Positions 8,875 to 17,814 of a stretch of 64,000 nucleotides of DNA are shown here, one piece after another (the first letter of the stretch is position 1; every line of letters begins with the position of its first letter). The DNA comes from Pseudolysobacter sp964466115. GTDB taxonomy: Bacteria; Pseudomonadota; Gammaproteobacteria; Xanthomonadales; Rhodanobacteraceae. The position numbers were made by a program, and so were the translations under genes. The notes below the pieces were generated by a model. That model saw only the letters and a program-made list of their open reading frames with translations. It did not search any database and was not told where the DNA came from. The stretch is from positions 1 to 64,000 of the forward strand of contig CAYXMH010000012.1 of assembly GCA_964466115.1 (NCBI GenBank), written 5' to 3'.

Positions 8875-9783
8875 CTAATCGGCCACGTCCGGCTCAAAAA
8901 AACTCCAGCGAATTTCCGGAAATTGCATTTTCATGGCCGCCTCAACCCGATTGATTTCCTCAACCAAGCCTTTGGTTGCAAGATCGCGGCTCATTTCCGC
9001 TTTCACCGCCACCATAACGTCCGGACCGAGCTGCAGCGTTATCAAGTTAAACACCCTGCGGATCTCAGGGCGATTGTTCAAGAACTCCAGCATCGCGACC
9101 TTCACTCGTGGCTCCACGCTTTGCCCGATCAGCAACGCATGGATTTCAATCGCGATGAACAAGGCAACGACCACCAGCAAAGCGCCGATCACAATGCTGC
9201 CAAGCGCGTCGAATAACGGGTTACCGGTGATAAACGTAAGCAGTATCGCTGCCAGGGCAACCACCAAGCCCAACAATGCAGCGAGATCCTCGCCAAAGAC
9301 GACGATCAATTCACTCTGTCGGCTGTCGCGAAACCAGCGCCATAAACTGGACCGGCCACGTGCTTTATTGATCTCGCGCAACGCTCCCCACATTGAAAAA
9401 CTTTCGGCCACCACACCAAACGTCAGCACGCCGATCGCAAGCCAAGGCCAATGCAAGGGCTCCGGTGTTTGCAGCTTATGAATGCCTTCGTACACGGAAA
9501 ACGCGCCGCCAACGGTAAACAACAATAAGGCGACCAAAAACGACCAGAAGTAAATCGCTTTACCGTAACCTAAGGGAAAGTCCGGTGAGGGGAGGCGTTT
9601 GGCTTTTTTCATGCCCAACAACAACAAGCCTTGATTACCGCAATCGGCCAACGAATGCACCGCCTCCGCCAGCATTGAACCTGAGCCCGTTAATAATGCC
9701 GCCACCAATTTAGCGACGAAGATCGCGAAATTGGCGCCCAGTGCAAAAAAAATGGTTTTCAATGAATCGGCTTTGCTTGCCAT
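8875..9783 (-). CDS. Cation diffusion facilitator (CDF) transporter
   Basis: 302 residues if the ATG at 9783 is used; in-frame ATGs at 9795 and 9822 are alternatives and none has a clear Shine-Dalgarno site. The chosen start gives the usual family N-terminus. CDF proteins export Zn2+, Mn2+, Co2+ or Fe2+ against protons as dimers. The transmembrane-2 metal site is AEAVHSLADCGNQ (His and Asp four apart), and the second site in helix 5 is FDALGSIVIG. Cytoplasmic C-terminal domain about residues 210-290. Related to the group with the NQGLLLLG signature, often annotated cation transporter; metal not predictable. Confidence 0.88.
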   Translation of the reverse strand: MASKADSLKTIFFALGANFAIFVAKLVAALLTGSGSMLAEAVHSLADCGNQGLLLLGMKKAKRLPSPDFPLGYGKAIYFWSFLVALLLFTVGGAFSVYEGIHKLQTPEPLHWPWLAIGVLTFGVVAESFSMWGALREINKARGRSSLWRWFRDSRQSELIVVFGEDLAALLGLVVALAAILLTFITGNPLFDALGSIVIGALLVVVALFIAIEIHALLIGQSVEPRVKVAMLEFLNNRPEIRRVFNLITLQLGPDVMVAVKAEMSRDLATKGLVEEINRVEAAMKMQFPEIRWSFFEPDVAD

Positions 9784-9873
9784 TGCAGGTTCCATACATA
9801 ATGCAGGGCTTGAGTCTAGCATTGCCCGTTATCAGCAACCATATCGCAGCAAATACACGCTTAAAGGGAGCAT

Positions 9874-10269
9874 ATGAACGCACCAATTATTACAAAATCC
9901 ACTCCGGTACTTGTGGTTGACACCATCGAGCCATCATTGCCGTTCTGGCAGGAGCGGCTGGGTTTCCAGCGCCCAGTGGAGCTGGCGGACGGCGATCGAC
10001 TCGGATTCGTCATTTTGACCAATGGACCGGTCGAGGTGATGTATCAAACCCAAGCCATGCTTAAAAAAGACTCATCCGTTCACGGCAAATCGTTTAACAA
10101 CGATAAAAGTTATTTATTCGTCGAGATCAAAGATATCGATGCATTGGAGGAGGCGCTCAAAGGTTTCGAGATCATCATGCCGCGACGCCAAACGTTCTAT
10201 GGCTCCACGGAAACGGGTTACCGCGAACCGGGCGGACATTTCGTGACATTCGCTCAATTCACACGCTGA
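9874..10269 (+). CDS. VOC-superfamily (glyoxalase/bleomycin resistance-like) protein
   Basis: 131 residues, a single vicinal-oxygen-chelate domain made of two beta-alpha-beta-beta-beta units: TPVLVVDTIEPSLPFWQERLGFQ at the start (helix 1 and strand 2) and YREPGGHFVTFAQF at the end, where the closing Glu-Pro-Gly-Gly is typical. Such proteins are small dioxygenases, lyases or binding proteins; which one is not clear. ATG follows AAAGGGAGCAT, a good ribosome-binding site. Divergent from the CDF gene. Confidence 0.82.
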   Translation: MNAPIITKSTPVLVVDTIEPSLPFWQERLGFQRPVELADGDRLGFVILTNGPVEVMYQTQAMLKKDSSVHGKSFNNDKSYLFVEIKDIDALEEALKGFEIIMPRRQTFYGSTETGYREPGGHFVTFAQFTR

Positions 10270-10303
10270 ACGAACGGCCGGAGAAAACTCCCGCCGTTCG
10301 TTC
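10268..10303. terminator. Likely bidirectional terminator hairpin
   Basis: GAACGAACGGC (10268-10278) pairs perfectly with GCCGTTCGTTC (10293-10303), and an inner GGAG/CTCC stem closes around AAAA. It lies between two convergent genes (stops at 10269 and 10311). No long T-tract. Confidence 0.6.
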
Positions 10304-10310
10304 TATGTGA

Positions 10311-12407
10311 CTAGCCATCGTACCCATCGCCGAATACGCGATCATCGCGGCAAGCTTGGGCCTGTGCGCCTTGCACCATCACATTAAATGCGGCGCCCGC
10401 CGCGAACGTGGGGGACCCCGAACCTTCCGCCATAATCGACCAATGCCCCGGAGCACCATTGCCCCCGTGCCGATAGCGTAAGCTCAATGGCACATTATCG
10501 ATGATGCCTGCTAAAGTCATATCACGCGTAACGAACGGCGCTGCGCAGGGATTGTCGTCCAGCAGGGGATACTCCAATCGCAGCTCTGCGGCACTTCTGG
10601 ATGCCACAGCGAAGAAAGCATTCGGCGAACCGGCCGGGGCGACTACTACGTTAAAACGCAGGTTTGGATCCATCGCCGCTCCGTCTTGGTTGACGATATA
10701 CCATCGACCATCCATTTTGTATTGCAAGGCGGGAATATGATCGTAAACCGTACCGGCACCACCCGCTGGGTTTTGATGGTAGGCGATAAACGCCATCGCA
10801 GAGGGATTGGCGTTCAATTCCGGGTTATCCAGTAGCGTTGAGTCGCCAGTGCTATTGCCTATCGAGGTGTCGTGCGTAAAATTAATGCGCCCATTTGAAG
10901 GAGCCATGACCGCAAACTTGCGTCCGGGCGAGAGCGCTCCCGCATCTTCCCGATTGATGCCCCACTGCGTATCAAACAATAAACCCAGATTTGCAGCCGA
11001 CTCGCTTGCAACCAATGTTGGGTTATATAAAGGTGTAAACAACATTTTTTCGCTACTGGGTAACGCAGCTAACCCATCAATATGCGTTAAACTGCCGGCA
11101 GTATTAGCGCCGGTTGAATCGTGTACGATGGAATAGTCGCGATTCCACTCAAACGCACCAATGTCCACCGTTGAATTAACAATACGCAATTCGCCATCGG
11201 CATCGTAACTCGGCGGATCACTTAGAACATCCGAGTTATTGCCGGCATCGCGCGCCGGGGACGCACCGGTTAGCCGCGGGTTCCAACGATTGACCAACAA
11301 TGGGTCTGCCGTAATCGTATTAAGACCCGGCGTAAAGACATTGGTGGCACTGCCGTAAACCAAATTGTTGTTATTAGCGATACCGGGTTCCACGCCAGCC
11401 GCCAGTTCAATACCGTATCCATGATTGAAAGCCAGCAAATTATTGGCTATCAGCCCTGAATTTCCTGGACTCGTCGCTGTAATATAAAGTCCAGAGTCGT
11501 TATACGCGCACGTATTATTTATCACCTGCAATGCTGAGTTTGCCAACGTAAGATAAATAGCGAAATTACCGGAACCTATTCGCTGCCCGACAACCATATT
11601 ATTTGTAATATGGACAATATTGCCGGAGCTACTTCCAGCCGAGTAAGTAATGCCATTGGCAAAGCCATTGCCGAATATTTGATTGCCATCCACGGTAGCC
11701 GAGCCACTAATGCCGGCCCCTCCGGTTCCACCCAATATAGATATAACGGACTCCAACGATCGGTTTTCACTGCGCACACGATTGTTTGTGAAATTGATTT
11801 GCCAAGCTCCTACATATCTATAAACATTAATGCCAATCGGTGCTCCAGCTGTTGGGGAGTGGCGTAACTCAAGCCGGCTATTATTCAAGTTAAAAGCAGG
11901 CGTTCCGACACCTCCTCCTGCAAAACAAACGACGCACCCCCCCGTTCCGGCATCGGATTCATTAAACACCATTTGTGTTAAAGTATAAAAACTATCGGTA
12001 TCGCTGTTATGCGTTACCGATACGTGGCCCTGCGTCAATGTCAAACGTTGTAGATTAACGGTAACGGCGCCCGTAGACGGAGACGTCACTGTAATGACGC
12101 GGCCGCTCGTAAATACCGCATCAATGCCTGGCGCAGCTGCCAAAGTCAAAGATTTGGCAATATCGATCGATTCGTCGACCGCAGTATAAGAATCGGGGGA
12201 GCTCATTTCATCGGCCCCGATCTCAATCGTACTACCCGAGGGAACAAGAACAATACACTCCTGCAACGTGTGCGTGGCGCAAACTCCCATGCCAGCCGGA
12301 TCGGGCCATGGAATGGGAGGTGTTGCCGTGCAACGAATGCTGTGTACCGACAGAATCCCGACTCCGATCACCGCACTTAATACACGAAGGTTTAAGCAAG
12401 CAAACAT
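10311..12407 (-). CDS. Secreted right-handed beta-helix protein (choice-of-anchor-Q type)
   Basis: 698 residues. The ATG at 12407 is chosen because GGAGGAA lies just upstream; a signal peptide follows (hydrophobic to about residue 25). Residues about 70-430 have the Asn-ladder pattern of a parallel beta-helix (NNMVVGQ, NNTCAYNDSG, NNLLAFNHGYGI, NNNNLVYG), ending in DAGNNSDVL...DIGAFEWN, the choice-of-anchor-Q ending. The C-terminal 250 residues are a separate beta-rich region. The chain ends VFGDGYDG, resembling the short acidic aromatic endings found on exported proteins of Xanthomonadales. Likely surface or secreted; ligand or enzyme activity unknown. Confidence 0.83.
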   Translation of the reverse strand: MFACLNLRVLSAVIGVGILSVHSIRCTATPPIPWPDPAGMGVCATHTLQECIVLVPSGSTIEIGADEMSSPDSYTAVDESIDIAKSLTLAAAPGIDAVFTSGRVITVTSPSTGAVTVNLQRLTLTQGHVSVTHNSDTDSFYTLTQMVFNESDAGTGGCVVCFAGGGVGTPAFNLNNSRLELRHSPTAGAPIGINVYRYVGAWQINFTNNRVRSENRSLESVISILGGTGGAGISGSATVDGNQIFGNGFANGITYSAGSSSGNIVHITNNMVVGQRIGSGNFAIYLTLANSALQVINNTCAYNDSGLYITATSPGNSGLIANNLLAFNHGYGIELAAGVEPGIANNNNLVYGSATNVFTPGLNTITADPLLVNRWNPRLTGASPARDAGNNSDVLSDPPSYDADGELRIVNSTVDIGAFEWNRDYSIVHDSTGANTAGSLTHIDGLAALPSSEKMLFTPLYNPTLVASESAANLGLLFDTQWGINREDAGALSPGRKFAVMAPSNGRINFTHDTSIGNSTGDSTLLDNPELNANPSAMAFIAYHQNPAGGAGTVYDHIPALQYKMDGRWYIVNQDGAAMDPNLRFNVVVAPAGSPNAFFAVASRSAAELRLEYPLLDDNPCAAPFVTRDMTLAGIIDNVPLSLRYRHGGNGAPGHWSIMAEGSGSPTFAAGAAFNVMVQGAQAQACRDDRVFGDGYDG

Positions 12408-12589
12408 GATTCCTCCCGGGTTCCGATCCAATTAAATGGATAAATATCTATAAGGATAAAATAATCAAAGAACTTTACCTTAATAAAAACAAACAATAAA
12501 TGCCTTAATTTGTGACGAAGTAATCAATAGTCGCCATTGCTGCCAAGCGCCCGCTGGATAAAGCAATGACGGCATTCCGCGGGTAATGG

Positions 12590-13336
12590 TCAGTCGCTAA
12601 CGTATACGCTATAACGGCCACCCCGGACAGTAATTTCCGGTGGTACGCGTTTTTTTTCAAAGGCCGCATAACCGGCCTTAAGTTCGGACCAAAATTTATA
12701 CCACGGAGAACCGGTCTCCGCAGCAAGCGCGGAAGGTTCTAACCGAAATGGAAATGCGTGCACAAAAAACCGGGTTTGCCCATGCTGCAAAGCGGCATCC
12801 GCCAATGTATATATTTCTTCAATCGCGGCATCGCCCATCGCGTAACATCCGATTGAAACGCAATTGCCGTGCACCATCAAAAAGTTTCCCGTGCGTCCGT
12901 GTGCGCGGTCGTAAGCGTTCGGATAGCCAAGATTAAACGCCAAGTGAAAGCGGCTGTTTGGGTTCATCTGGCTTAAACCCACCGCATAAAACCCTTCCGG
13001 GGCTTGATTGTCGCCTTGCGTCTGTTTCGGGCCCAATTCGCCCGAATACGTACAAATCGGATAGGTTCGAAACAGCGAGTAGGCGCCAGAGGCGTTTTTT
13101 AGCCAAAGCTCCAATTCTCGTTCACGTTTAAATATACGCACGAAAACCGGGGCCCCATAACGCAGATTCAAAAGCGCCAGATCGTGCTCCAAATGGGGCC
13201 GCACCCTTGCCGCAACCGACGCTGCGCGGCTGGAAGCCTCAGGCAACCCAGCGGCATTCACGCCAACGGCTCCCGCAAGCGCAAAAATCGTTCCGAAGAG
13301 GATTTTCGATGCCACAACCTTGCTGCATATGGCCAT
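12590..13336 (-). CDS. L,D-transpeptidase family protein (YafK/DpaA-like)
   Basis: 248 residues, nearly the E. coli YafK length. Signal peptide to about residue 28. The catalytic YkuD motif reads HGNCVSIGCYAM with His156 and Cys164 intact. L,D-transpeptidases crosslink meso-DAP residues or attach proteins to murein in the periplasm; the YafK (DpaA) branch instead removes Braun lipoprotein from peptidoglycan. The GCYAM sequence after the catalytic Cys favours that branch, but this is inference. It lies just downstream of no close partner; the RND pump genes start 40 bases beyond on the same strand and may read through into it. Confidence 0.88.
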   Translation of the reverse strand: MAICSKVVASKILFGTIFALAGAVGVNAAGLPEASSRAASVAARVRPHLEHDLALLNLRYGAPVFVRIFKRERELELWLKNASGAYSLFRTYPICTYSGELGPKQTQGDNQAPEGFYAVGLSQMNPNSRFHLAFNLGYPNAYDRAHGRTGNFLMVHGNCVSIGCYAMGDAAIEEIYTLADAALQHGQTRFFVHAFPFRLEPSALAAETGSPWYKFWSELKAGYAAFEKKRVPPEITVRGGRYSVYVSD

Positions 13337-13378
13337 AATGTCCGTTCTTGGAATGCAAATGATAACTACCGTAATTCA

Positions 13379-16300
13379 TTACACTGTAAGCCGACGACGC
13401 CTCCACCGTCCTTGCAATCGCTCGAAATACAGATAGATTACGGGTGTTAAATACAAAGTCAGCACCTGCGAGGTGAGCAGCCCGCCGACCACCGCAATGC
13501 CCAATGGCCGCCTCGATTGCGCCCCCGCGCCCAACCCCATTGCAATGGGAAGTGTACCCATAAGCGCCGCAAACGTCGTCATCATAATGGGGCGAAAGCG
13601 CACCATACACGCCTCAAAAATGGCCTGCTGCGGTGCGTGGCCCGTACGCTGCGCTTCAAGCGCAAAATCGATCATCATGATGGCGTTTTTCTTAACGATG
13701 CCAATCAACATGATCAAACCCACCGCCGAATACACGTTTAAATCCACGCCAAAAATGAGCAATGTGAGCAACGCACCGAAAATGGCCGTTGGCAAACCTG
13801 ACAAAATGGTCAACGGATGGATAAAGCTTTCATAGAGAATGCCAAGCACGAGATAAATCACAAACACGGCGATGAGCAATAACAATCCCATGCCCGACAC
13901 CGAAGACTGAAACGCTTGCGCGGTGCCCTGAAAACTACCGGTCATCGTCTCGGGTATCTTAAGCTTGTTGAACGTGGCGGCCATGTTCTCCACCGCTTGG
14001 CTGAGCGATGTCCCTGGCGCCAAATTAAACGATATCGTTACCGCCGGAACTTGACCCAAGTGCGCAATCGTCGCCGGACCCACCGCCTGGCTAAAATGCG
14101 CGACGGCCGCAAGCGGCACCAGCTGCGAATTAGCGCCGTGTATGTGGATTTGGCTGAGCAGGTCAGGGTCGCCTTGCTTGGAAGGATCGATCTGCATCAA
14201 TACCCAATATTGATCGGTGGCGGTGTAAATCGTTGATACCTGACGCGGCCCAAACGCGGTGTACAACGCATCCTCGATTTGACCCAGCGAAACGCCTACA
14301 GCGGCGGCAGCGTCACGATCCACTTGCACGTTAAGCTGCGGCATCGCCAGTTGCAAATCACTGGTCACGTCCTGGAATTGCGGCAACTCGGTTAATGCGG
14401 AAACCAATTTCGGTACCCAGTGGAACAACCGCTCAATATCGGTATCTTGCAGCGTATATTGGTATTGCGTTTTGGTTAGCATCCCCCCGATTCGAATGAT
14501 CGGTACGTTTTGCAAATACGCCTTAAATCCGGGAATGCTGCCGAGCTTGGGTCGCAACCCTTGTATAACGGCATCCGCGGAGAGCCGTTCGCTGCGCGGT
14601 TTGAGCTTAAGGATAATGCGCCCAAGATTGAGCGTCTGACTGCTTCCGCCCGAGCCCACGAAAGAAACCACTTTTTCCACATTGGGATCTGCACGAAGAA
14701 TTTCAGCGGTCTGCTGTTGTTTGGCGACCATCGCCGTGAAGCCAATGTCTTGATCGGCCTCGGTAAAGACGAACAGCTGCCCGGTATCGTCACTGGGCAA
14801 AAACCCCTTGGGAATAAGAACAAACAACGCAGCGGTAGCGATCAGGATCATCACGAACCCAAACAAAATCCAACGTTGCCGCACCAGGCACATTTCAAGC
14901 GTGTGCCGATAGAGTTCCTGCGTCGCCGCAAAAAAACGCTCAAACAACCGGTACCAATAACCGTGCTGCTCCCCGCCATTGGGTTTGAGCAAGCGGCTGC
15001 ACAACATCGGCGTTAAGCTTAAGGAAACAAAACCCGAGACCAAAACCGCCGTCACGATGGTAATGGAAAACTCGTGCAGCAATCGCCCAATGATGCCGCT
15101 CATGAACAGCACCGGGATAAACACCGCGGCCAGCGATAAGGTCATCGATACAATCGTGAATCCAATTTCGCGGGCACCGTCCAGGGTCGCCTGCAGCCGT
15201 GACTTGCCCATCTCCAGATGCCGGGAGATATTTTCCAGCATCACGATCGCGTCATCGACGACAAACCCGACCGACAGCGTCAACGCCATCAACGATAAAT
15301 TATCAATGCTGTAACCCAACGGGTACAAAACGGCGAAGGTGCCGACAATCGACATGGGTAACGCCAGAGACGGAATCAGCGTTGCCGAAGCGTTACGCAA
15401 AAATAAAAAAATAACTAATACCACCAATACAAATGCCAACAACAAGCTAAATTGAACATCATGGACGGAGGCGCGAATGCTTTCGGTTCGATCGTAAAAA
15501 ACCGTGAGTTTCACGCCCACCGGCAATTGTTGTTCAACCTGCGGCAATATGTCCCGAATTCGCTGCACCACCTCGATGGTATTGGTGCCGGGCTGCTTCT
15601 GAATCGCCAGCAAAACGCAACGGTCCTGCCCAAGCCACGCGGCCACTTTATCGGCTTGCACGCCATCGCGGACCTCCCCCAAGTCCTTAAGATGCACCGG
15701 CGCACCGTTTTGATAACTGACAATCAAATCGCCAAATGCCGAAGCCTGCGCAAGCTGCCCATTGACGATGACGTTATAGGTGCGATTAGCGCCATACAAC
15801 GTACCGGTGGGGCCATTCACATTGCTCTGCGCAACCGCGCTTGCCACCTGATCAATTCCCAATCCTCTGCTTGCCAGAGCGAAGGGATCAAGATCAATGC
15901 GCACGGCATAGCGTTGCGCTCCAAACACATTCACTTGCGCCACGCCATTGACCATCGATAATCGCTGCGCCAACATCGTTTCCGCAAATTCATCGACTTT
16001 ACTCAAGGGCAAAGTGTTTGATGTCATCGCCACAAAAAACACCGGTGAATCGGCCGGATTTACTTTTTTAAACGTCGGCGGGATCGTCATCGTTGGCGGC
16101 AGTTGACGCAAAGCGGCCGAGATTGCCGACTGCACGTCTTGCGCGGCCGCGTCGATATTGCGATCGAGCGCGAACTGCAAGGTGATTTGCGTTTGCCCCT
16201 GCACGCTTGCTGAGCTCATCGAATCCAACGCGGGGATCGTGGAGAATTGCTTTTCCAAAGGCGTGGCGACCGCCGCCGCCATCGTTTCCGGTGATGCACC

Positions 16301-16456
16301 AGGTAAGCTTGCGGAGACTTGCAGAGTAGGAAAATCCACATTTGGCAGATCGGCCACCGGCAACGATCGATAAGCCGCGGCCCCAAAGACCAGAATACCG
16401 ACCATGACCAGTGTGGTCATGACTGGCCGGTGCACAAACACGCTCGAAATGCTCAC
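13379..16456 (-). CDS. RND efflux pump inner-membrane permease (MdtB/MdtC/MuxB-like)
   Basis: 1025 residues, the usual RND length, with 12 membrane helices and two large periplasmic loops. It starts with the family pattern MSISSVFVHRPVMTTLVMV and has the proton-relay residues: paired Asp in VGFVVDDAIVMLENISRH and Lys in GIVKKNAIMMID. It exports drugs or other amphiphiles by proton antiport in a tripartite complex. GTG start at 16456 overlapping the adaptor stop (GTGA), so translation is coupled. No outer-membrane channel gene is in the window, so a TolC-like protein from elsewhere must serve. The single-permease arrangement differs from the MdtB+MdtC heteromer. Confidence 0.95.
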   Translation of the reverse strand: MSISSVFVHRPVMTTLVMVGILVFGAAAYRSLPVADLPNVDFPTLQVSASLPGASPETMAAAVATPLEKQFSTIPALDSMSSASVQGQTQITLQFALDRNIDAAAQDVQSAISAALRQLPPTMTIPPTFKKVNPADSPVFFVAMTSNTLPLSKVDEFAETMLAQRLSMVNGVAQVNVFGAQRYAVRIDLDPFALASRGLGIDQVASAVAQSNVNGPTGTLYGANRTYNVIVNGQLAQASAFGDLIVSYQNGAPVHLKDLGEVRDGVQADKVAAWLGQDRCVLLAIQKQPGTNTIEVVQRIRDILPQVEQQLPVGVKLTVFYDRTESIRASVHDVQFSLLLAFVLVVLVIFLFLRNASATLIPSLALPMSIVGTFAVLYPLGYSIDNLSLMALTLSVGFVVDDAIVMLENISRHLEMGKSRLQATLDGAREIGFTIVSMTLSLAAVFIPVLFMSGIIGRLLHEFSITIVTAVLVSGFVSLSLTPMLCSRLLKPNGGEQHGYWYRLFERFFAATQELYRHTLEMCLVRQRWILFGFVMILIATAALFVLIPKGFLPSDDTGQLFVFTEADQDIGFTAMVAKQQQTAEILRADPNVEKVVSFVGSGGSSQTLNLGRIILKLKPRSERLSADAVIQGLRPKLGSIPGFKAYLQNVPIIRIGGMLTKTQYQYTLQDTDIERLFHWVPKLVSALTELPQFQDVTSDLQLAMPQLNVQVDRDAAAAVGVSLGQIEDALYTAFGPRQVSTIYTATDQYWVLMQIDPSKQGDPDLLSQIHIHGANSQLVPLAAVAHFSQAVGPATIAHLGQVPAVTISFNLAPGTSLSQAVENMAATFNKLKIPETMTGSFQGTAQAFQSSVSGMGLLLLIAVFVIYLVLGILYESFIHPLTILSGLPTAIFGALLTLLIFGVDLNVYSAVGLIMLIGIVKKNAIMMIDFALEAQRTGHAPQQAIFEACMVRFRPIMMTTFAALMGTLPIAMGLGAGAQSRRPLGIAVVGGLLTSQVLTLYLTPVIYLYFERLQGRWRRRRLTV

Positions 16457-17571
16457 CGCTTCGCTCCATTAACGGCGACGCGAACCCCTGGGCTTAGGCG
16501 CGATTGGCCATCGGTCACCACCATCTCACCGGCAACAATGCCGCGATCGATCACCGCGTCTCCCGCCACGGTGCGCGCAACGGTTACATCGCGCTGCTGC
16601 GCGCGGCTGTCAGGCCCCACCACAAACACGTAATTGCCGTTTGGCCCGGCCTTTACGGCGAGCTCCGGCACTACGACCGAATCCTGGTCTTGCCCAAGAA
16701 TCAGGCTCACATTGACGAATTGACCCGGCCATATCTGCTCATCTTCATTTGGCAACAAAGCGCGCAGTTTCACGGTGCCGGTGGAAACGTCAACCGCATT
16801 GTCGATAAAAGATATTTTTCCATCTATTGCTTTGTTTTTATCCGCCCCCAAAACCCGGACCGCCAGCGGATTGCTGTCTTGCGCAGTGCGCACTCTATCC
16901 ACCGTTTTCCCCGGGATCGAAAAATTGATGTAGATCGGCGTGATTTGATTCAGCACCGTCAACGCTTGGGTATCGTTGGCTTTCACCAGATTGCCTGGCT
17001 GCACCAAAACCCGCCCGATACGCCCGCTGATCGGGGCGCGAATCTGCGAATAATCCAGGAGCAGTTGCGCGCTGGCCAAATTGGCAGCATCAAGCTTCAG
17101 CATGGCCTGCGCAACATCTCGCGCTGTGGCCATCTGTTGATATTGCTCTTTCGATACCAGCCCTCGCTTAACCAACTCCTGATAGCGTTTCTCTTCGCTG
17201 CGCGCTTGCGCCAATTGCACTTCGTCCTTGGCTTGGGCGGCGCGCACCTGCTCGATTTGCGCCTGGAACGATCGCGGGTCGATTCGGAACAGCAGTTGGC
17301 CTGCTTTGACGGCATCGCCGTCCTTTACCAGTGCATGCAAAAGTTGGCCGTCGACGCGCGATTTCACCGCTACGCTGTTTATCGGCTCGGCTGTTCCAAC
17401 CGCTGTGATGAGTTCCGGCACGGCTTTCTTCACCGCGCTGCTAGCATTCACCGGCACTGCAACATCCGGCGGCGGGGTTCGCGATTGGGAACACGCCGCC
17501 AACAGCGCAACGCTTAATACCAACGCCTTTCGACCAACGGTGGGCAAGCGAGCATATGGCATTACAGACAT
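16453..17571 (-). CDS. RND efflux periplasmic adaptor lipoprotein (MdtA-like)
   Basis: 372 residues. A lipobox LLAACS at about residues 24-29 makes it an inner-membrane lipoprotein. The biotinyl-lipoyl domain starts VKSRVDGQLLHALVKDGDAVKAGQLLFRID, followed by a helical hairpin (about 100-170), the second lipoyl half (RAPISGRIGRVLVQPGNLV) and the beta-barrel and membrane-proximal domains. It bridges the permease to an outer-membrane channel. ATG at 17571 after GGGAG. First gene of the two-gene operon, divergent from mfd. Confidence 0.94.
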   Translation of the reverse strand: MSVMPYARLPTVGRKALVLSVALLAACSQSRTPPPDVAVPVNASSAVKKAVPELITAVGTAEPINSVAVKSRVDGQLLHALVKDGDAVKAGQLLFRIDPRSFQAQIEQVRAAQAKDEVQLAQARSEEKRYQELVKRGLVSKEQYQQMATARDVAQAMLKLDAANLASAQLLLDYSQIRAPISGRIGRVLVQPGNLVKANDTQALTVLNQITPIYINFSIPGKTVDRVRTAQDSNPLAVRVLGADKNKAIDGKISFIDNAVDVSTGTVKLRALLPNEDEQIWPGQFVNVSLILGQDQDSVVVPELAVKAGPNGNYVFVVGPDSRAQQRDVTVARTVAGDAVIDRGIVAGEMVVTDGQSRLSPGVRVAVNGAKR

Positions 17572-17814
17572 CGATCAGACTCCCAGTTTCCGGATACGGC
17601 TATATATGACACAAGCCCACGCCCGTTGTTCGTCGCACTAAGGAAAAGTTTCGTAAAGACTCGTGAAGATTCCCCGGTATTAAGGCCCGGTGACGCTGGG
17701 GTCAAGCACCGCTTATCCAAACGCAGCGGTGACGTTGCTTGCGCCGACGCGATACACTGCTCGGGTCCACTTACTAAATTCGCACACGGGTGCGTTTGTC
17801 TGCCGTTGTTGTCC

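Noticed and set aside
8933..9481. Open frame opposite the CDF transporter gene
   Set aside because: Ser/Thr-rich shadow translation typical of antisense to a membrane protein.
16504..17517. Long open frame (337 residues) opposite the efflux adaptor
   Set aside because: Antisense shadow of a clear gene with strong codon bias; no domain, no ribosome-binding site.
17626..17814. N-terminal extension of Mfd
   Set aside because: The extra 63 residues do not fit the family; from 17815 the length is 1149, as in E. coli.
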